Assembly: GCA_017477425.1 (NCBI GenBank)
Contig: JAFUVT010000016.1
Location: 62,001-126,000 of the forward strand
DNA length: 64,000 bases
Source of the DNA: Bacteroidales bacterium
GTDB taxonomy: Bacteria; Bacteroidota; Bacteroidia; Bacteroidales; F082
Direction of reading: 5' to 3'
Shown here: positions 24,611-34,212 of the stretch, piece by piece
Numbering within the stretch: the stretch's first letter is position 1
Layout: each line of letters begins with the position of its first letter
The notes under the pieces: model-generated
Told to the model about the DNA's origin: nothing
Seen by the model: the letters and a program-made list of their open reading frames with translations, nothing else
Databases searched by the model: none
Made by a program: the position numbers and the translations under genes

Positions 24611-26572
24611 ATGAACTTAGACTCTAAAATACCCTCTGGTCCACTCGCCGAAAAGTGGACGAATTACAAGGCTTCGCAGAAGTTGGTCAACCCGGCCAAC
24701 AAGCGCAAACTCGACATCATCGTGGTGGGCACGGGCTTGGCTGGTGCCTCGGCTGCTGCTTCGTTGGGCGCCTTGGGCTTCAATGTGGACATCTTCTGCA
24801 TCCAGGACTCGCCACGTCGCGCCCACAGCATCGCCGCGCAAGGTGGCATCAACGCGGCCAAGAACTACCAAAACGACGGCGACAGCGTGGAACGCCTCTT
24901 CCGCGACACCATCAAGGGCGGCGACTATCGCGCCCGCGAGGCCAATGTGTATCGCTTGGCGGAGGTCAGCGGTGCCATCATTGACCAATGCGTGGCGCAA
25001 GGCGTGCCTTTCGCCCGCGACTATGGCGGGCTGCTCGACAACCGTTCCTTCGGTGGGGCGCAGGTCAGCCGCACCTTTTACGCCAAGGGCCAGACGGGAC
25101 AACAACTGCTGCTTGGCGCCTATGGTGCCTTGAGCCGCGAGATTGCCCGAGGCACGGTGAAGCTGCATACACGCTGCGAGATGATGGACTTGGTCGTGGT
25201 GGAAGGCCGCGCCCGTGGCATCATCGTCCGCAACCTCGTCACCGGCGACTTGGAGCGTTATGCCGCTCACGCCGTGGTATTGGCCACGGGCGGCTACGGC
25301 AATGTTTATTACCTCTCCACCAACGCGATGAACAGCAACGGCAGCGCAGCGTGGGTGTGCCACCGCAAAGGTGCCGCCTTCGCCAATCCTTGCTATGTGC
25401 AGATCCACCCGACTTGCATCCCCGTCCACGGCGACTATCAATCCAAGCTGACCTTGATGAGCGAGAGCCTTCGCAACGACGGTCGCATCTGGGTGCCCAA
25501 AAAGAAAGAGGATGCCGAAGCCATCCGCGCAGGAAAATTGAGAGCCAACGACATCCCCGAGGGAGACCGCGACTATTACTTGGAGCGCCGTTATCCCGCC
25601 TTCGGCAACCTCGTTCCTCGCGATGTGGCCAGCCGTGCTGCCAAGGAACGCTGCGACGCGGGCTATGGCGTGGGCACGGGTTATGCCGTCTATCTCGACT
25701 TCGCCGACGCGATCAGAAGATTGGGAAAAGATGTGGTGGAACAGAAATACGGCAACCTCTTCCAGATGTACCAGAAAATCACCGACGAGAACCCTTACGA
25801 GACCCCGATGATGATCTACCCCGCCATCCACTACACCATGGGCGGCCTCTGGGTGGACTACGAACTGCAGACCACCATTCCGGGCTTGTTTGCCGCCGGC
25901 GAAGCCAACTTCAGCGACCACGGCGCCAACCGCCTCGGGGCCTCCGCCTTGATGCAAGGATTGGCGGACGGTTATTTCGTCCTGCCCTACACGATGCAAA
26001 ACTACCTCGCCGACCAGATCTATGTGGGCAAAATCTCATCTTCAACACCTGAATTTGATGCTGCTGAGGCGGCGGTGCGACAGAGAATTGAAAAGTTGTT
26101 TAATAACACGGCCCTTCGACAGGCTCAGGGACCTTCACATACGAAAACCGTCGATTATTTCCACAAACGATTGGGTAAAATCATGTGGGAATACTGCGGC
26201 ATGGCCCGCAACACCGAAAGCCTGACCAAGGCAAAACAGTTGGTCGCTGACCTCGAAAACGAGTTCTGGAAGGAGGCTTTCGTCCCTGGAACTGCCAACG
26301 AGTTCAACCCCGAGCTGGAAAAGGCCTATCGTCTGGAGGATTATTTCGAATTGGCACAACTGATTATCGACGATGCGATGCACCGCGAGGAGTCGTGCGG
26401 CGGACATTTCCGCACCGAGCACCAGACCGACGACGGCGAGACCTTGCGCGACGACGAACACTTTATGTACGTCGCCGCGTGGGAATACCACGGTCACGGC
26501 CAGGCCGAGACGATGGAGAAGGAACCGCTGGTTTATGAACATATTCAAATCGCAAAACGGAATTACAAATAA
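24611..26572 (+). CDS. frdA: Fumarate reductase/succinate dehydrogenase flavoprotein subunit, with one repeat-encoded insert
   Basis: A 653-residue catalytic subunit with covalent FAD. The dinucleotide fold is [20 protein letters not shown] (near 35), and the FAD-linked His is in [15 protein letters not shown] (near 75). The dicarboxylate-site residues include [10 protein letters not shown] (near 276), [20 protein letters not shown] (near 412) and [16 protein letters not shown] (near 436). The C-terminal helical domain includes [10 protein letters not shown]. Residues about 501-508 (LRQAQGPS) are encoded by a dispersed 24-bp repeat at 26110-26133, in a surface linker before the C-terminal domain. 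It is four bases upstream of the iron-sulfur gene. Confidence 0.95.
   Translation: MNLDSKIPSGPLAEKWTNYKASQKLVNPANKRKLDIIVVGTGLAGASAAASLGALGFNVDIFCIQDSPRRAHSIAAQGGINAAKNYQNDGDSVERLFRDTIKGGDYRAREANVYRLAEVSGAIIDQCVAQGVPFARDYGGLLDNRSFGGAQVSRTFYAKGQTGQQLLLGAYGALSREIARGTVKLHTRCEMMDLVVVEGRARGIIVRNLVTGDLERYAAHAVVLATGGYGNVYYLSTNAMNSNGSAAWVCHRKGAAFANPCYVQIHPTCIPVHGDYQSKLTLMSESLRNDGRIWVPKKKEDAEAIRAGKLRANDIPEGDRDYYLERRYPAFGNLVPRDVASRAAKERCDAGYGVGTGYAVYLDFADAIRRLGKDVVEQKYGNLFQMYQKITDENPYETPMMIYPAIHYTMGGLWVDYELQTTIPGLFAAGEANFSDHGANRLGASALMQGLADGYFVLPYTMQNYLADQIYVGKISSSTPEFDAAEAAVRQRIEKLFNNTALRQAQGPSHTKTVDYFHKRLGKIMWEYCGMARNTESLTKAKQLVADLENEFWKEAFVPGTANEFNPELEKAYRLEDYFELAQLIIDDAMHREESCGGHFRTEHQTDDGETLRDDEHFMYVAAWEYHGHGQAETMEKEPLVYEHIQIAKRNYK
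26110..26133. repeat. CCTTCGACAGGCTCAG-family repeat inside frdA
   Basis: A 24-bp copy read in frame 2 relative to the nqrF copy: here it yields LRQAQGPS, in nqrF and ccsA GPSTGSG. Confidence 0.9.
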
Positions 26573-26575
26573 GCT

Positions 26576-27334
26576 ATGAACTTCAAACTCCATATCTGGC
26601 GACAAGAAAACGCCCGCGCCAAGGGCCATTTCGAGACCTATCCCATAGAAGGCATCTCGGCCGACTGCTCCTTCCTTGAGATGCTCGACATCCTCAACGA
26701 ACAGCTCATCAACGACCACATCGCCCATCCCGTTTGTTTCGACAACGACTGCCGCGAGGGCATCTGCGGTATGTGCGGACTTTATATCAACGGCCGTCCC
26801 CACGGCAACGACGACGGCATCACCACCTGCCAACTGCACATGCGCAAGTTCCGCGACGGCGACGACATCTGGATTGAGCCTTGGCGCGCCAAAGCCTTCC
26901 CCGTCATCCGCGACCTCGTGGTGGACCGTTCCGCTTTCGACAAGATTATTCAGGCGGGAGGCTACATCAGCACCACCACGGGCGGCGTCCCCGATGCCAA
27001 CACCATCCCCATTCCGAAGCATAAAGCCGATATGGCTATGGATGCTGCGGCATGCATCGGTTGTGGCGCGTGCGTGGCCGCCTGCAAAAACGCCAGCGCG
27101 ATGTTGTTCGTCGGAGCCAAGGTCAGCCATTTGGCGTTGTTGCCGCAAGGCCAAATCGAAGCCGCCGACCGTGTGAAGAAGATGGTCTGCAAGATGGACG
27201 AGCTGGGCTTTGGCAGCTGCACCAACACCTACGCCTGCGAAGCCGAATGCCCCAAACTCATCAAACGGCAGAATATCTCACGGCTTAACCGTCAATGGAT
27301 TGGAGCGTTGTTTGGCCGCGACAGAAAGGAATAA
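26576..27334 (+). CDS. frdB: Fumarate reductase/succinate dehydrogenase iron-sulfur subunit
   Basis: A 252-residue electron-transfer subunit linking FrdA to the membrane quinone site. The [2Fe-2S] motif is [19 protein letters not shown] (near residue 54) with the fourth Cys in TTCQLHMR. The second ferredoxin-like cluster set is [12 protein letters not shown] (near 159) and [13 protein letters not shown] (near 215), giving ligands for the [4Fe-4S] and [3Fe-4S] centres. It starts 3 nt after the frdA stop and is the last gene of the operon. Confidence 0.96.
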   Translation: MNFKLHIWRQENARAKGHFETYPIEGISADCSFLEMLDILNEQLINDHIAHPVCFDNDCREGICGMCGLYINGRPHGNDDGITTCQLHMRKFRDGDDIWIEPWRAKAFPVIRDLVVDRSAFDKIIQAGGYISTTTGGVPDANTIPIPKHKADMAMDAAACIGCGACVAACKNASAMLFVGAKVSHLALLPQGQIEAADRVKKMVCKMDELGFGSCTNTYACEAECPKLIKRQNISRLNRQWIGALFGRDRKE

Positions 27335-27352
27335 TACACTATTTTCCATCAT

Positions 27353-27386
27353 TTTGCTTGTATTTCTGGAAATCTTTGTATTTTTG
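27353..27386 (+). promoter_or_regulatory. Strong promoter of a small RNA gene
   Basis: -33 TTTG (27353-27356) and -7 TATTTTTG (27379-27386), 22 bp apart. No open frame follows before the terminator at 27478. Confidence 0.75.
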
Positions 27387-27392
27387 CACGCA

Positions 27393-27508
27393 GAATACTG
27401 GTCGATGACCGCAACGGGTAGCTTCACGCCTCAAAAGGTGAGATTATTGTCGGTTCAACTCCGACCGCCAGTTCAATGAGGGCGACTAAAAAGATCGCCC
27501 TCTTCTAT
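27393..27508 (+). ncRNA. Unassigned small structured RNA gene
   Basis: The interval between frdB and the next gene has a promoter, a short GC-balanced body and an intrinsic terminator, but no credible open frame. The RNA would be about 110 nt. Its body can fold with ACTGG (27397-27401) closing against CCAGT (27468-27472). A perfect tRNA T-arm-like hairpin (GTCGG, loop TTCAACT, CCGAC, 27449-27465) lies inside, with a second stem (TTCAC/GTGAG around 27423-27442). It is not a normal tRNA: the anticodon stem needs a bulge and no D-stem forms. It does not match what I know of SRP RNA, 6S RNA, tmRNA or RNase P RNA. It could be a novel regulatory RNA or a degenerate tRNA. Confidence 0.6.
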
Positions 27509-27515
27509 TTTTATT
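27478..27515 (+). terminator. Terminator of the small RNA gene
   Basis: GAGGGCGA (27478-27485) pairs with TCGCCCTC (27495-27502) over a 9-nt loop, followed by TTCTATTTTTATTTT. Confidence 0.85.
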
Positions 27516-27978
27516 TTATCAAAACAAATTGCGGATTATCAAGAGATTCTTCACTCACAAATCCCCACGACTTGGCTGAATTGACAATTAGTTTTCTACT
27601 GATTATATAGTTTGGATGCACTACGACCTTAACAAGTCTTTCTTGCTCAAATGGATGAGTGAACACATAAACAAGTTCTTTTTGCGCTGTATCTATATAA
27701 ACGTGTAAAGGCATATTCAAAGCCTGCTCAATCAAATCATACTGTTCAACAGGTATTACCGCGCCTTTTTTCGACTTTGGATGATGCACATATTTGAAAA
27801 TAGCCTGCTGGGTTACGACGATAGATGAAGATTGCAAAACAACGCCTTTATTATACATATCCTCAATAACTTTGTCATCAAATTGCGCAACTTCCACCAT
27901 TCGTCCATTGCCTCTACCATTTGCAAGCAACTCCACTGCAAATTCCCGAAGACTTCCCCGATAGTACTCCATAATCAA
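27511..27978 (-). CDS. Uncharacterised protein coupled to comM
   Basis: A 155-residue soluble protein. The start ATG overlaps the comM stop (ATGA at 27978-27975), so it is translationally coupled to comM. Visible conserved-looking segments are IFKYVHHPKSKKGAVIPVEQ and YVFTHPFEQERLVKVVVHPN, then the C-terminal KSWGFV. From memory these resemble the phage-associated barnase-EndoU-colicin-RelE-like nuclease (PBECR) families, but I cannot confirm this, and the catalytic residues are not clear. Without it, the gene is of unknown function. Confidence 0.6.
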   Translation of the reverse strand: MIMEYYRGSLREFAVELLANGRGNGRMVEVAQFDDKVIEDMYNKGVVLQSSSIVVTQQAIFKYVHHPKSKKGAVIPVEQYDLIEQALNMPLHVYIDTAQKELVYVFTHPFEQERLVKVVVHPNYIISRKLIVNSAKSWGFVSEESLDNPQFVLIK

Positions 27979-29507
27979 CTCCCCCAGTTATCCCTGTCCA
28001 GGCTCCTATAATTAATAGCTTCAGCAAGGTGGTCGGGACGGATGTTTTCGCTGCCGTCGAGGTCGGCGATGGTGCGGGAGACTTTGAGGATACGGTCATA
28101 GGCGCGAGCCGAAAGACCGAGTCGGTTCATGGCGTTTTTGAGCAGGGCACGGCAGGCATCGTCCAAGTCGCAATATTCCTGGATGAGTTGGGTGTTCATC
28201 TGCGCGTTGGCATGGATGGCAGGATGGTTGGCATAGCGTTGCTCCTGGATTTTCCGTGCTTTGATGACTCGCTCCCGCACCACGGCACTGGGTTCGCCGC
28301 TGCTTTTGGCCGAAAGGTCTTTATATGCCACAGGAATCACCTCCACATGTAGGTCGATACGGTCCATCAATGGACCACTGATACGGTTGAGATACTGCTG
28401 AACTACACCAGGTTTGCAGTTACATTCCTTGTCGGGATGGTTGTAATAGCCGCACGGACAAGGATTCATTGCCGCCACCATCATGAAATTGGCGGGGAAA
28501 TCAACAGTCATCTTGGCCCGAGAGATGGTCACGAAGCGGTCTTCCATCGGCTGTCGCATCACTTCGAGGACGGTGCGCTTGAACTCGGGCAACTCGTCAA
28601 GGAAAAGCACACCGTTGTGTGCCAGCGAAATCTCGCCGGGCTGCGGATAGGTGCCGCCGCCCACCAAGCCTGCGTCACTGATGGTGTGGTGCGGGCTACG
28701 GAAAGGACGCGTTCTGACCAAAGAGGAGTTGCGGCCGACCAATCCAGCCACGGAATGGATCTTGGTGGTTTCCAACGCTTCGGCCATCGTCAGCGGAGGC
28801 AAGATGGTGGGCATACGCTTGGCCAACATGGTCTTGCCACTTCCAGGAGGACCGATGAGAATGACGTTGTGACCGCCAGCTGCCGCAATCTCCAAGGCCC
28901 GTTTGATGTTCTCCTGACCTTTCACGTCGCTGAAATCGAACTCGTAGGCGGCATCTTGCCACGAGTCGGCCTCATCGACGACCACAGGCTGAATTTCATT
29001 GCCGCCGTTCAGTATAGAGACGACTTCGTGGATATTCTCCACACCATACACCTCCAAGCTTTCCACCACCGCAGCCTCGCGTGCGTTGGCTTTGGGAACG
29101 ATGAGTCCCCTAAATCCCTCTTGTTTCGCCTTGATGGCGATAGGCAAAGTGCCTTTGATGGGTTTCAGCGTACCGTCAAGCGACAGCTCTCCCATGATGA
29201 TGAACTGATCTAAAAGGTCTGTGTTGACTTGCTCTGCGGCAGCCAGAATGCCGATGGCGATGGGCAGATCGTAGGCCGAGCCTTCCTTGCGGATGTCAGC
29301 GGGCGCCATGTTGATGACAATCCGCTTGTGGGGATAATAATAGCCGAGGTTGGTGATGGCGGCCTCGATACGTTGCTGGCTTTCCTTGACCGCGTTGTCG
29401 GGCAAGCCGACCAGATAGAAATTGATACCTCTGTCGATGTTCACCTCGATGGTGACTGTGATGGCGTCGATGCCGAATAGGGCGCATCCAAATGTCTTTA
29501 CTAGCAT
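27975..29507 (-). CDS. comM: YifB/ComM-family AAA+ ATPase (Mg-chelatase-like)
   Basis: 510 residues, the usual length. The N-terminal ChlI/Lon-like domain starts MLVKTFGCALFGIDAITVTI and contains LPIAIGILAAAEQV. The AAA+ module has Walker A LIGPPGSGKTMLAKRM (near residue 218), Walker B NGVLFLDELPEF (near 297) and sensor residues. A Cys motif CPCGYYNHPDKECNC (near 350) is typical of this family, and the C-terminal domain contains LSARAYDRILKVSRTIADL. In proteobacteria ComM promotes branch migration during natural transformation; the same role here is inferred. A small unknown gene overlaps its 3' end. Confidence 0.93.
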   Translation of the reverse strand: MLVKTFGCALFGIDAITVTIEVNIDRGINFYLVGLPDNAVKESQQRIEAAITNLGYYYPHKRIVINMAPADIRKEGSAYDLPIAIGILAAAEQVNTDLLDQFIIMGELSLDGTLKPIKGTLPIAIKAKQEGFRGLIVPKANAREAAVVESLEVYGVENIHEVVSILNGGNEIQPVVVDEADSWQDAAYEFDFSDVKGQENIKRALEIAAAGGHNVILIGPPGSGKTMLAKRMPTILPPLTMAEALETTKIHSVAGLVGRNSSLVRTRPFRSPHHTISDAGLVGGGTYPQPGEISLAHNGVLFLDELPEFKRTVLEVMRQPMEDRFVTISRAKMTVDFPANFMMVAAMNPCPCGYYNHPDKECNCKPGVVQQYLNRISGPLMDRIDLHVEVIPVAYKDLSAKSSGEPSAVVRERVIKARKIQEQRYANHPAIHANAQMNTQLIQEYCDLDDACRALLKNAMNRLGLSARAYDRILKVSRTIADLDGSENIRPDHLAEAINYRSLDRDNWGS

Positions 29508-29910
29508 AATACTTTCTATTTTTGAGTTTGATGCTGCAAAGATGAAAAGGATGTCAAGACAAAGCCGTTGATTAAACGTTTGTTGTCGACAGTAGTCGTT
29601 TGTTGTCGTTTGCTGTCGGATATATTATTGATTTTCAAAATAATCTAATTTAAACAAAACAACCAGGGCAATCATCACACACAAAAAATAATGAATAAAA
29701 AGCCCGAAAATCCCAAAATGTGGGGATTTCACAGGTCGCGAAATGGCTGTTATTTTGCATCCAGATTTTTGTCATACTGTTAGAATGAATTTTTGAGTTA
29801 GTTTTTATGTGCATAACGGGAGCGGACGATGCTCCGCTCCCAATATCACGACAGTAAGGCAAGACCACACCAACGCCGAAAACCGATTATTAACCAAATC
29901 CTTCCCAATC
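29508..29910. other. 403-bp intergenic region between comM and the di-heme gene
   Basis: AT-rich. It holds a doubled GTTTGTTGTCG motif (29578-29606), a copy of the 12-mer TTTGAGTTAGTT (29792-29803) and a 9-bp hairpin (29818-29841). I found no clear TAnnTTTG box for the downstream gene and no gene within it. Confidence 0.6.
29818..29841 (+). terminator. Hairpin upstream of the di-heme oxidase gene
   Basis: GGGAGCGGA / TCCGCTCCC with loop CGATGC. No T-run follows, so it is either an untranslated-leader hairpin or a weak terminator. It is preceded by the same 12-mer as the hairpin at 31503. Confidence 0.45.
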
Positions 29911-31476
29911 ATGAGAAAACATAGCATTGCATTATCCGTTGTGGGTTGTGCCTTGTTCGCAACGATGGCCTCGTGCAAGCCCGACGAGCCCCAAATTCCC
30001 CTTGACCCGCAAATCGCTGAAGAGACCTATGCCGGTGGCGAACTCGGCACCACGTTCAACAGTTCCCATTCGGCCTACGAAGACCCCACGCCCGCCATCG
30101 AAGAGGCTGGATTGGGGACGCAATTCAAGTATGGGGAATACTTTTTCGAGCGTTCCTTTACTATTAATAATGAGCCTTTCAAAGGTCTGGGCCCACTTTA
30201 CCTGCGTTCTTCCTGCATCACCTGCCATCCTGGCTACGGCCGTGGCAAGCGCGTGACGAGATACGACTCCAACGAATGGGGCAACAGCTACCTGCTCATC
30301 GTCACCGACAAGCAAGGCACCATCGTCGAATCGCTCGGACTAGTCCCGATGACGAAAGCCGTGTCAGGTTTCAAACCGATGATCGACGAATCGAAAGTCA
30401 GCATCAACTGGCTCAACTATACCGACGAATGGGGCAACCGCTTCCCCGACGGAGAGACCTACAGCCTCATCTATCCCGAGTTGAACATCCCCGAGGACGC
30501 TTTCTATGTGCCGCTCGAAATCGGAGGTCAGCCCGTGGCCTACAGCGACCTCGACATGACCCTCGAAGCCACCATCGGCATCTATGGCACAGGCCTGCTC
30601 GATGCCATTCCCGACGACTCGCTGAAAGCCGAATACCTGAAACAAGAAAGCCATGGCGTAACCCTCAACCCCGCCATTTGGGCGGGCGGCGACTGGGCTC
30701 CGACAGGTCTCAATACTGACGGGCATCCTTTCCGCCTCGATTACGCCCTCGATGCCTCCTCAACGCAAGGCAACGTCAGCCTTTGGGAAGTGACCAATGT
30801 GGTCACCGACCCCTACACGGAGAACTACATTCCCGAAGCCTATTTCCGCACCGCTGCCGCCGACCCCGACGTGCAAGCCACCTTCTATGAACTCTATCCC
30901 GAACAAAACATCACGGGCGACGTGGCCACCGACATCTACAACTACCTCGCCAACAAGAACATAGACTTGGAAATGAGCAGCGATGACCATTACCTGCTTA
31001 ACCTCTGGATTCGTGGTTTGGCCGTGCCTGCCGCCCGCAACCTTGAGGATGAGGAAGTGCAACTGGGCCGCAAGCTGTTCCGCGAAATCGGGTGCGCAGC
31101 TTGTCACCGTCCCTCGTGGACAACGGGCGACGACCGTGAAATCCAAGACCCATATAATGTTTTTGCAGGGCGCGAGTTCCCCCATTATCCTTACCAGAAG
31201 ATTTGGCCTTACAGCGACATGGTGCAACACCGCCTCTTCATGCAAAACGACATCCGCACGGGCTGGTGCCGTACCACGCCACTTTGGGGCAAGGGCCTGA
31301 TGCGCACCTGCGCCGGCCACAGCGACCGCCTACACGACTGCCGCGCCCGCAACGTGATGGAAGCCATCATGTGGCACGGCAACGCCCAAAGCGACGCCCG
31401 CTGGACGATTGAAAAATTCCGCAACCTCGACAAGAGCGAACGCGACGCCATCGTGAAGTTTATCGAGGCGATTTAA
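29911..31476 (+). CDS. Di-heme oxidase-like lipoprotein (DUF1111), copy 1
   Basis: 521 residues from the ATG at 29911. The signal peptide ends in a lipobox (LFATMASC), so the protein is lipid-anchored outside the inner membrane. Two c-type heme motifs are present: SSCITCHPGYGRG (near residue 107) and EIGCAACHRP (near 395), as in the MauG-related di-heme oxidoreductase family. Other conserved segments are GLGPLYLRSSC, GIYGTGLLDAIPDDSL, then WPYSDMVQHRLFM and TTPLWGKGLM. The reaction is unknown; related proteins co-occur with imelysins in iron-uptake loci. It is a paralogue of the protein at 34244. A strong hairpin terminator follows. Confidence 0.9.
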   Translation: MRKHSIALSVVGCALFATMASCKPDEPQIPLDPQIAEETYAGGELGTTFNSSHSAYEDPTPAIEEAGLGTQFKYGEYFFERSFTINNEPFKGLGPLYLRSSCITCHPGYGRGKRVTRYDSNEWGNSYLLIVTDKQGTIVESLGLVPMTKAVSGFKPMIDESKVSINWLNYTDEWGNRFPDGETYSLIYPELNIPEDAFYVPLEIGGQPVAYSDLDMTLEATIGIYGTGLLDAIPDDSLKAEYLKQESHGVTLNPAIWAGGDWAPTGLNTDGHPFRLDYALDASSTQGNVSLWEVTNVVTDPYTENYIPEAYFRTAAADPDVQATFYELYPEQNITGDVATDIYNYLANKNIDLEMSSDDHYLLNLWIRGLAVPAARNLEDEEVQLGRKLFREIGCAACHRPSWTTGDDREIQDPYNVFAGREFPHYPYQKIWPYSDMVQHRLFMQNDIRTGWCRTTPLWGKGLMRTCAGHSDRLHDCRARNVMEAIMWHGNAQSDARWTIEKFRNLDKSERDAIVKFIEAI

Positions 31477-31502
31477 AAATGAGATTTTGAGTTAGTTGTA
31501 TT

Positions 31503-31539
31503 GTTCGAGGCGAATCATGGTTCGCCTCGAACGGTTTTT
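31503..31539 (+). terminator. Terminator after di-heme oxidase copy 1
   Basis: A 12-bp stem (GTTCGAGGCGAA / TTCGCCTCGAAC), loop TCATGG, followed by GGTTTTT. Confidence 0.85.
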
Positions 31540-31652
31540 AGGCATCCTCATTTGTGACGAAACGCCTTTCCAAAAATAGCCATTTATGGGGATTTGGATT
31601 CAGAGGCAAAAATCGGACTTTTGCAGGCGAATTTGAATAAATAGCATTCATC

Positions 31653-32966
31653 ATGAAATTGAGAACAATAGCAAAATGCGCTGTTTTGGGCCTGGCCTTA
31701 AGTGCCCTGCCATTGCATGCGCAGAACAACAACGCGGATTCGACGAAGTTTTTCTCGCTTTCGCGTCTCACCGTGGGCGGCTATGGCGAAGCCGTCTACA
31801 CGCGTAATTTTTACAGCGACAACATGTTCCGCTATTCCCATGCCGACCGCTACAAAGATGCCAAAGGCCACGGTCGCATCGATTTGCCCCACGTGGTCAT
31901 CAACTTGGGCTACGACTTCGGCAAAGGCTGGACGATGGGCAGCGAAATCGAGTTTGAGCATGGCGGCAGCGAAGTGGCCGTCGAGGTGGAAGCCGAGGAA
32001 ACCGGCGAATTCGAGCACGAAATCGAACGCGGCGGCGAGGTCGCCTTGGAACAATTCTGGATCCAGAAGTCGTTCGGCAAGGGTTTCAACATCCGCATGG
32101 GTCACATCATCGTGCCCGTCGGGCAGACCAACTTCGCCCACGAGCCTAACCGCTTCTTCACCTGCTACCGCCCCGAAGGCGAGTTCTACATGATGCCTTG
32201 CACCTGGCACGAAACGGGCATCAGCCTGTGGGGACGCCTCGGCGGCTGGCGTTATGAGGCCATGGTGATTCCTGCCCTTAACTCCAACATGTTCAACAAC
32301 GCCAACTGGGTGAAAAACGGCTCAGCCTCGGGTTATGAATTCCGCGTGGCCAACCATTTGGCTGGTGCGGCCCGCATCGACAACTACAGCATCAAGAACC
32401 TGCACATCGGGGTGAGCGGCTATGTCGGCAACACCTTTAATAATGACATCGTCACCACCGAATTCAGCGAGACGAGCCAATACAAGGACGTGAAAGGCAC
32501 GGTGGTCATCGGCACGGCCGAATTCGACTACAAGGCCAACGGTCTCGTGGTTCGCGGCAACTTCGACTACGGTCACCTCAGCGACGCCAACCTCATTTCG
32601 TCATGGAACAAGAACCAAAATCACCAAAGCTTCTCGCCCTATCCGCGCTCGCTCGTCGGAGAGGCTGCCATTGCCTACGGCGGCGAGATTGCCTACGACA
32701 TCATGCACCCGATGAAGCACACCAGTGATAGAAAGCTCTATCTCTTTGGTCGTTACGACTACTACGACACTTACATCCCTACCGCCAACGCCCTCACCGA
32801 CTACCAGTGGACCGACCGCCACGTGATGACCCTCGGTGTGAATTATTATCCCATCAAGCAGGTCGTCATCAAGGCCGAATACGCCAAGCGATTCCTGAAG
32901 GAGCAATACAACGACGAACCGATGTTTTCGCTTGGCGTGATGTACAGCGGATTTTTCACGAAATAA
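31653..32966 (+). CDS. Outer-membrane porin-like beta-barrel protein
   Basis: 437 residues with a signal peptide (VLGLALSALPLHAQ). The mature part begins with SRLTVGGYGEAVYTRNFYSD and consists of alternating amphipathic strands (YDFGKGWTMGSEIEFEHGGS, FWIQKSFGKGFNIRMGHIIV, GVSGYVGNTFNND). The C-terminal strand ends in FFTK, with GVMYSGFF as the likely last membrane strand. I take it as a porin of the phosphate-selective-porin-like type seen in Bacteroidota. The substrate is unknown; its position between di-heme oxidase 1 and the imelysin suggests passage of an iron or heme species. Confidence 0.8.
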   Translation: MKLRTIAKCAVLGLALSALPLHAQNNNADSTKFFSLSRLTVGGYGEAVYTRNFYSDNMFRYSHADRYKDAKGHGRIDLPHVVINLGYDFGKGWTMGSEIEFEHGGSEVAVEVEAEETGEFEHEIERGGEVALEQFWIQKSFGKGFNIRMGHIIVPVGQTNFAHEPNRFFTCYRPEGEFYMMPCTWHETGISLWGRLGGWRYEAMVIPALNSNMFNNANWVKNGSASGYEFRVANHLAGAARIDNYSIKNLHIGVSGYVGNTFNNDIVTTEFSETSQYKDVKGTVVIGTAEFDYKANGLVVRGNFDYGHLSDANLISSWNKNQNHQSFSPYPRSLVGEAAIAYGGEIAYDIMHPMKHTSDRKLYLFGRYDYYDTYIPTANALTDYQWTDRHVMTLGVNYYPIKQVVIKAEYAKRFLKEQYNDEPMFSLGVMYSGFFTK

Positions 32967-32970
32967 AAAT

Positions 32971-32998
32971 GTAAAGACGCAAAATTTTGTGTCTCTAC
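32971..32998. repeat. GTAGAGACG-family palindrome, diverged
   Basis: GTAAAGACGCAAAATTTTGT plus GTCTCTAC, a 28-bp imperfect palindrome between the porin and imelysin genes, possibly attenuating transcription. Confidence 0.7.
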
Positions 32999-33042
32999 AA
33001 ACAAGACAACGATTAACAATTAACCAATAAAAAATCAGAAAA

Positions 33043-34212
33043 ATGAAGAAATTATTCAGAAACGCAATGCTGGTCGCAGCATCAGCCCTGCTTGCAGTGA
33101 GCGTCAGCTCGTGCAACAAACCCAACGAAACCACCGACGAAGCCAACAAGGAAACCAAAGAAGCCATCGTCAAGCAGTACCTCAACCACACGGTTTATCC
33201 GACCTACACCAACCTGGCCAACGAAACCGACAAGTTGGTTGAATGCCTTGAAAGCCTGAAGGCCAACATGACCCAGAACAACGTCAACGACGCCACCGTC
33301 ACCTTCCTCGAAGCCCGTCACTGGTGGGAAATGAGCGAAGCCTTCCTCTTTGGCGCCGCCAACGATTTCGGCATCGACCCGCACATCGACTCTTGGCCGC
33401 TTGATGAAGACGCTTTCAACAACCTGATGGCCAGTCCCAGCATGATTGCTACCCTTGCCAACGACGAAGACGGCACAGTGGCCGGTGAGCAACTCGGCAA
33501 CGCCCTGCTTGGATTCCACGGCATCGAGTACATCCTCTTCCGTGACGGCCAGCCCCGCAACGTGGACGAGCTGAACGACGACATGATTACCTACATCGTG
33601 GCCGTGGCCCGCGACCTGCGCAACCGCTGCTTCCAACTCGAAGTGAGCTGGAATCCGGAAGCCGCCCAAGCCCACAAGGACCTGATGGAAGAACTGGAAT
33701 TCAACACCACCGTCATCGGCAGCGACAACACTTACGGCGACAACATGACCCTCGCTGGTCAGGCCGGCAGCACATACGCCACCTTCACCAACGCTCTTGA
33801 AGCCATCGCCGACGGCTGCATCGACATCGCCGACGAAGTGGGTACCTCAAAAATCGGCAAATGCCACACTGGCGAGGACGTGACCTACGTTGAGTCGCCC
33901 TACAGCCAGAAATCCATCAGGGACTTCTACGACAACATCACGAGCATCAAGAACGCCTACATGGGCGGCCTTGAAGGCCAAAGAGACGAGACCATTTCGG
34001 TGCACACCTACATCAAGGACAACAATGCCGAACTCGACACCAAGGCCGTCAACGCCATCGAAAACGCCCTCACCGCCATCAACAACATGAAGGCCCCCTT
34101 CGTTCAGTACTACATGGACGCCAGCGCTGGCAAAGCCATGGAAGCCTGCCAAGACCTCTCCGATGTAATGGCCGAAGTGAAGGCCGAGTTTGCCAAGATT
34201 GACAACAAATAA
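33043..34212 (+). CDS. Imelysin-family lipoprotein
   Basis: 389 residues with a signal peptide and lipobox (LAVSVSSCNKP). The imelysin motif GxHxxE is present as LLGFHGIEYILF (near residue 155), together with the helical-bundle features LEARHWWEMSEAFLFGAAND and IDSWPLDEDAF. Imelysin-like proteins bind or handle iron in the periplasm and are not proteases despite the M75 name. Gene order is porin, imelysin, second di-heme oxidase, with only 31 nt before the latter, so it is almost certainly cotranscribed with it. Confidence 0.92.
   Translation: MKKLFRNAMLVAASALLAVSVSSCNKPNETTDEANKETKEAIVKQYLNHTVYPTYTNLANETDKLVECLESLKANMTQNNVNDATVTFLEARHWWEMSEAFLFGAANDFGIDPHIDSWPLDEDAFNNLMASPSMIATLANDEDGTVAGEQLGNALLGFHGIEYILFRDGQPRNVDELNDDMITYIVAVARDLRNRCFQLEVSWNPEAAQAHKDLMEELEFNTTVIGSDNTYGDNMTLAGQAGSTYATFTNALEAIADGCIDIADEVGTSKIGKCHTGEDVTYVESPYSQKSIRDFYDNITSIKNAYMGGLEGQRDETISVHTYIKDNNAELDTKAVNAIENALTAINNMKAPFVQYYMDASAGKAMEACQDLSDVMAEVKAEFAKIDNK

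Noticed and set aside
24617..25999. A 460-codon minus-strand frame antisense to frdA
   Set aside because: It mirrors the third-codon-position bias of frdA and has no recognisable motif; frdA is certain.
27397..27473. A functional tRNA gene (possible anticodon CAA)
   Set aside because: The T-arm is perfect, but the anticodon stem needs a bulge, the acceptor has a mismatch and no D-stem forms. Kept as an unassigned small RNA.
31538..31771. A 77-codon minus-strand frame upstream of and overlapping the porin gene start
   Set aside because: No promoter or motif, overlaps the porin signal peptide antisense, composition not gene-like.
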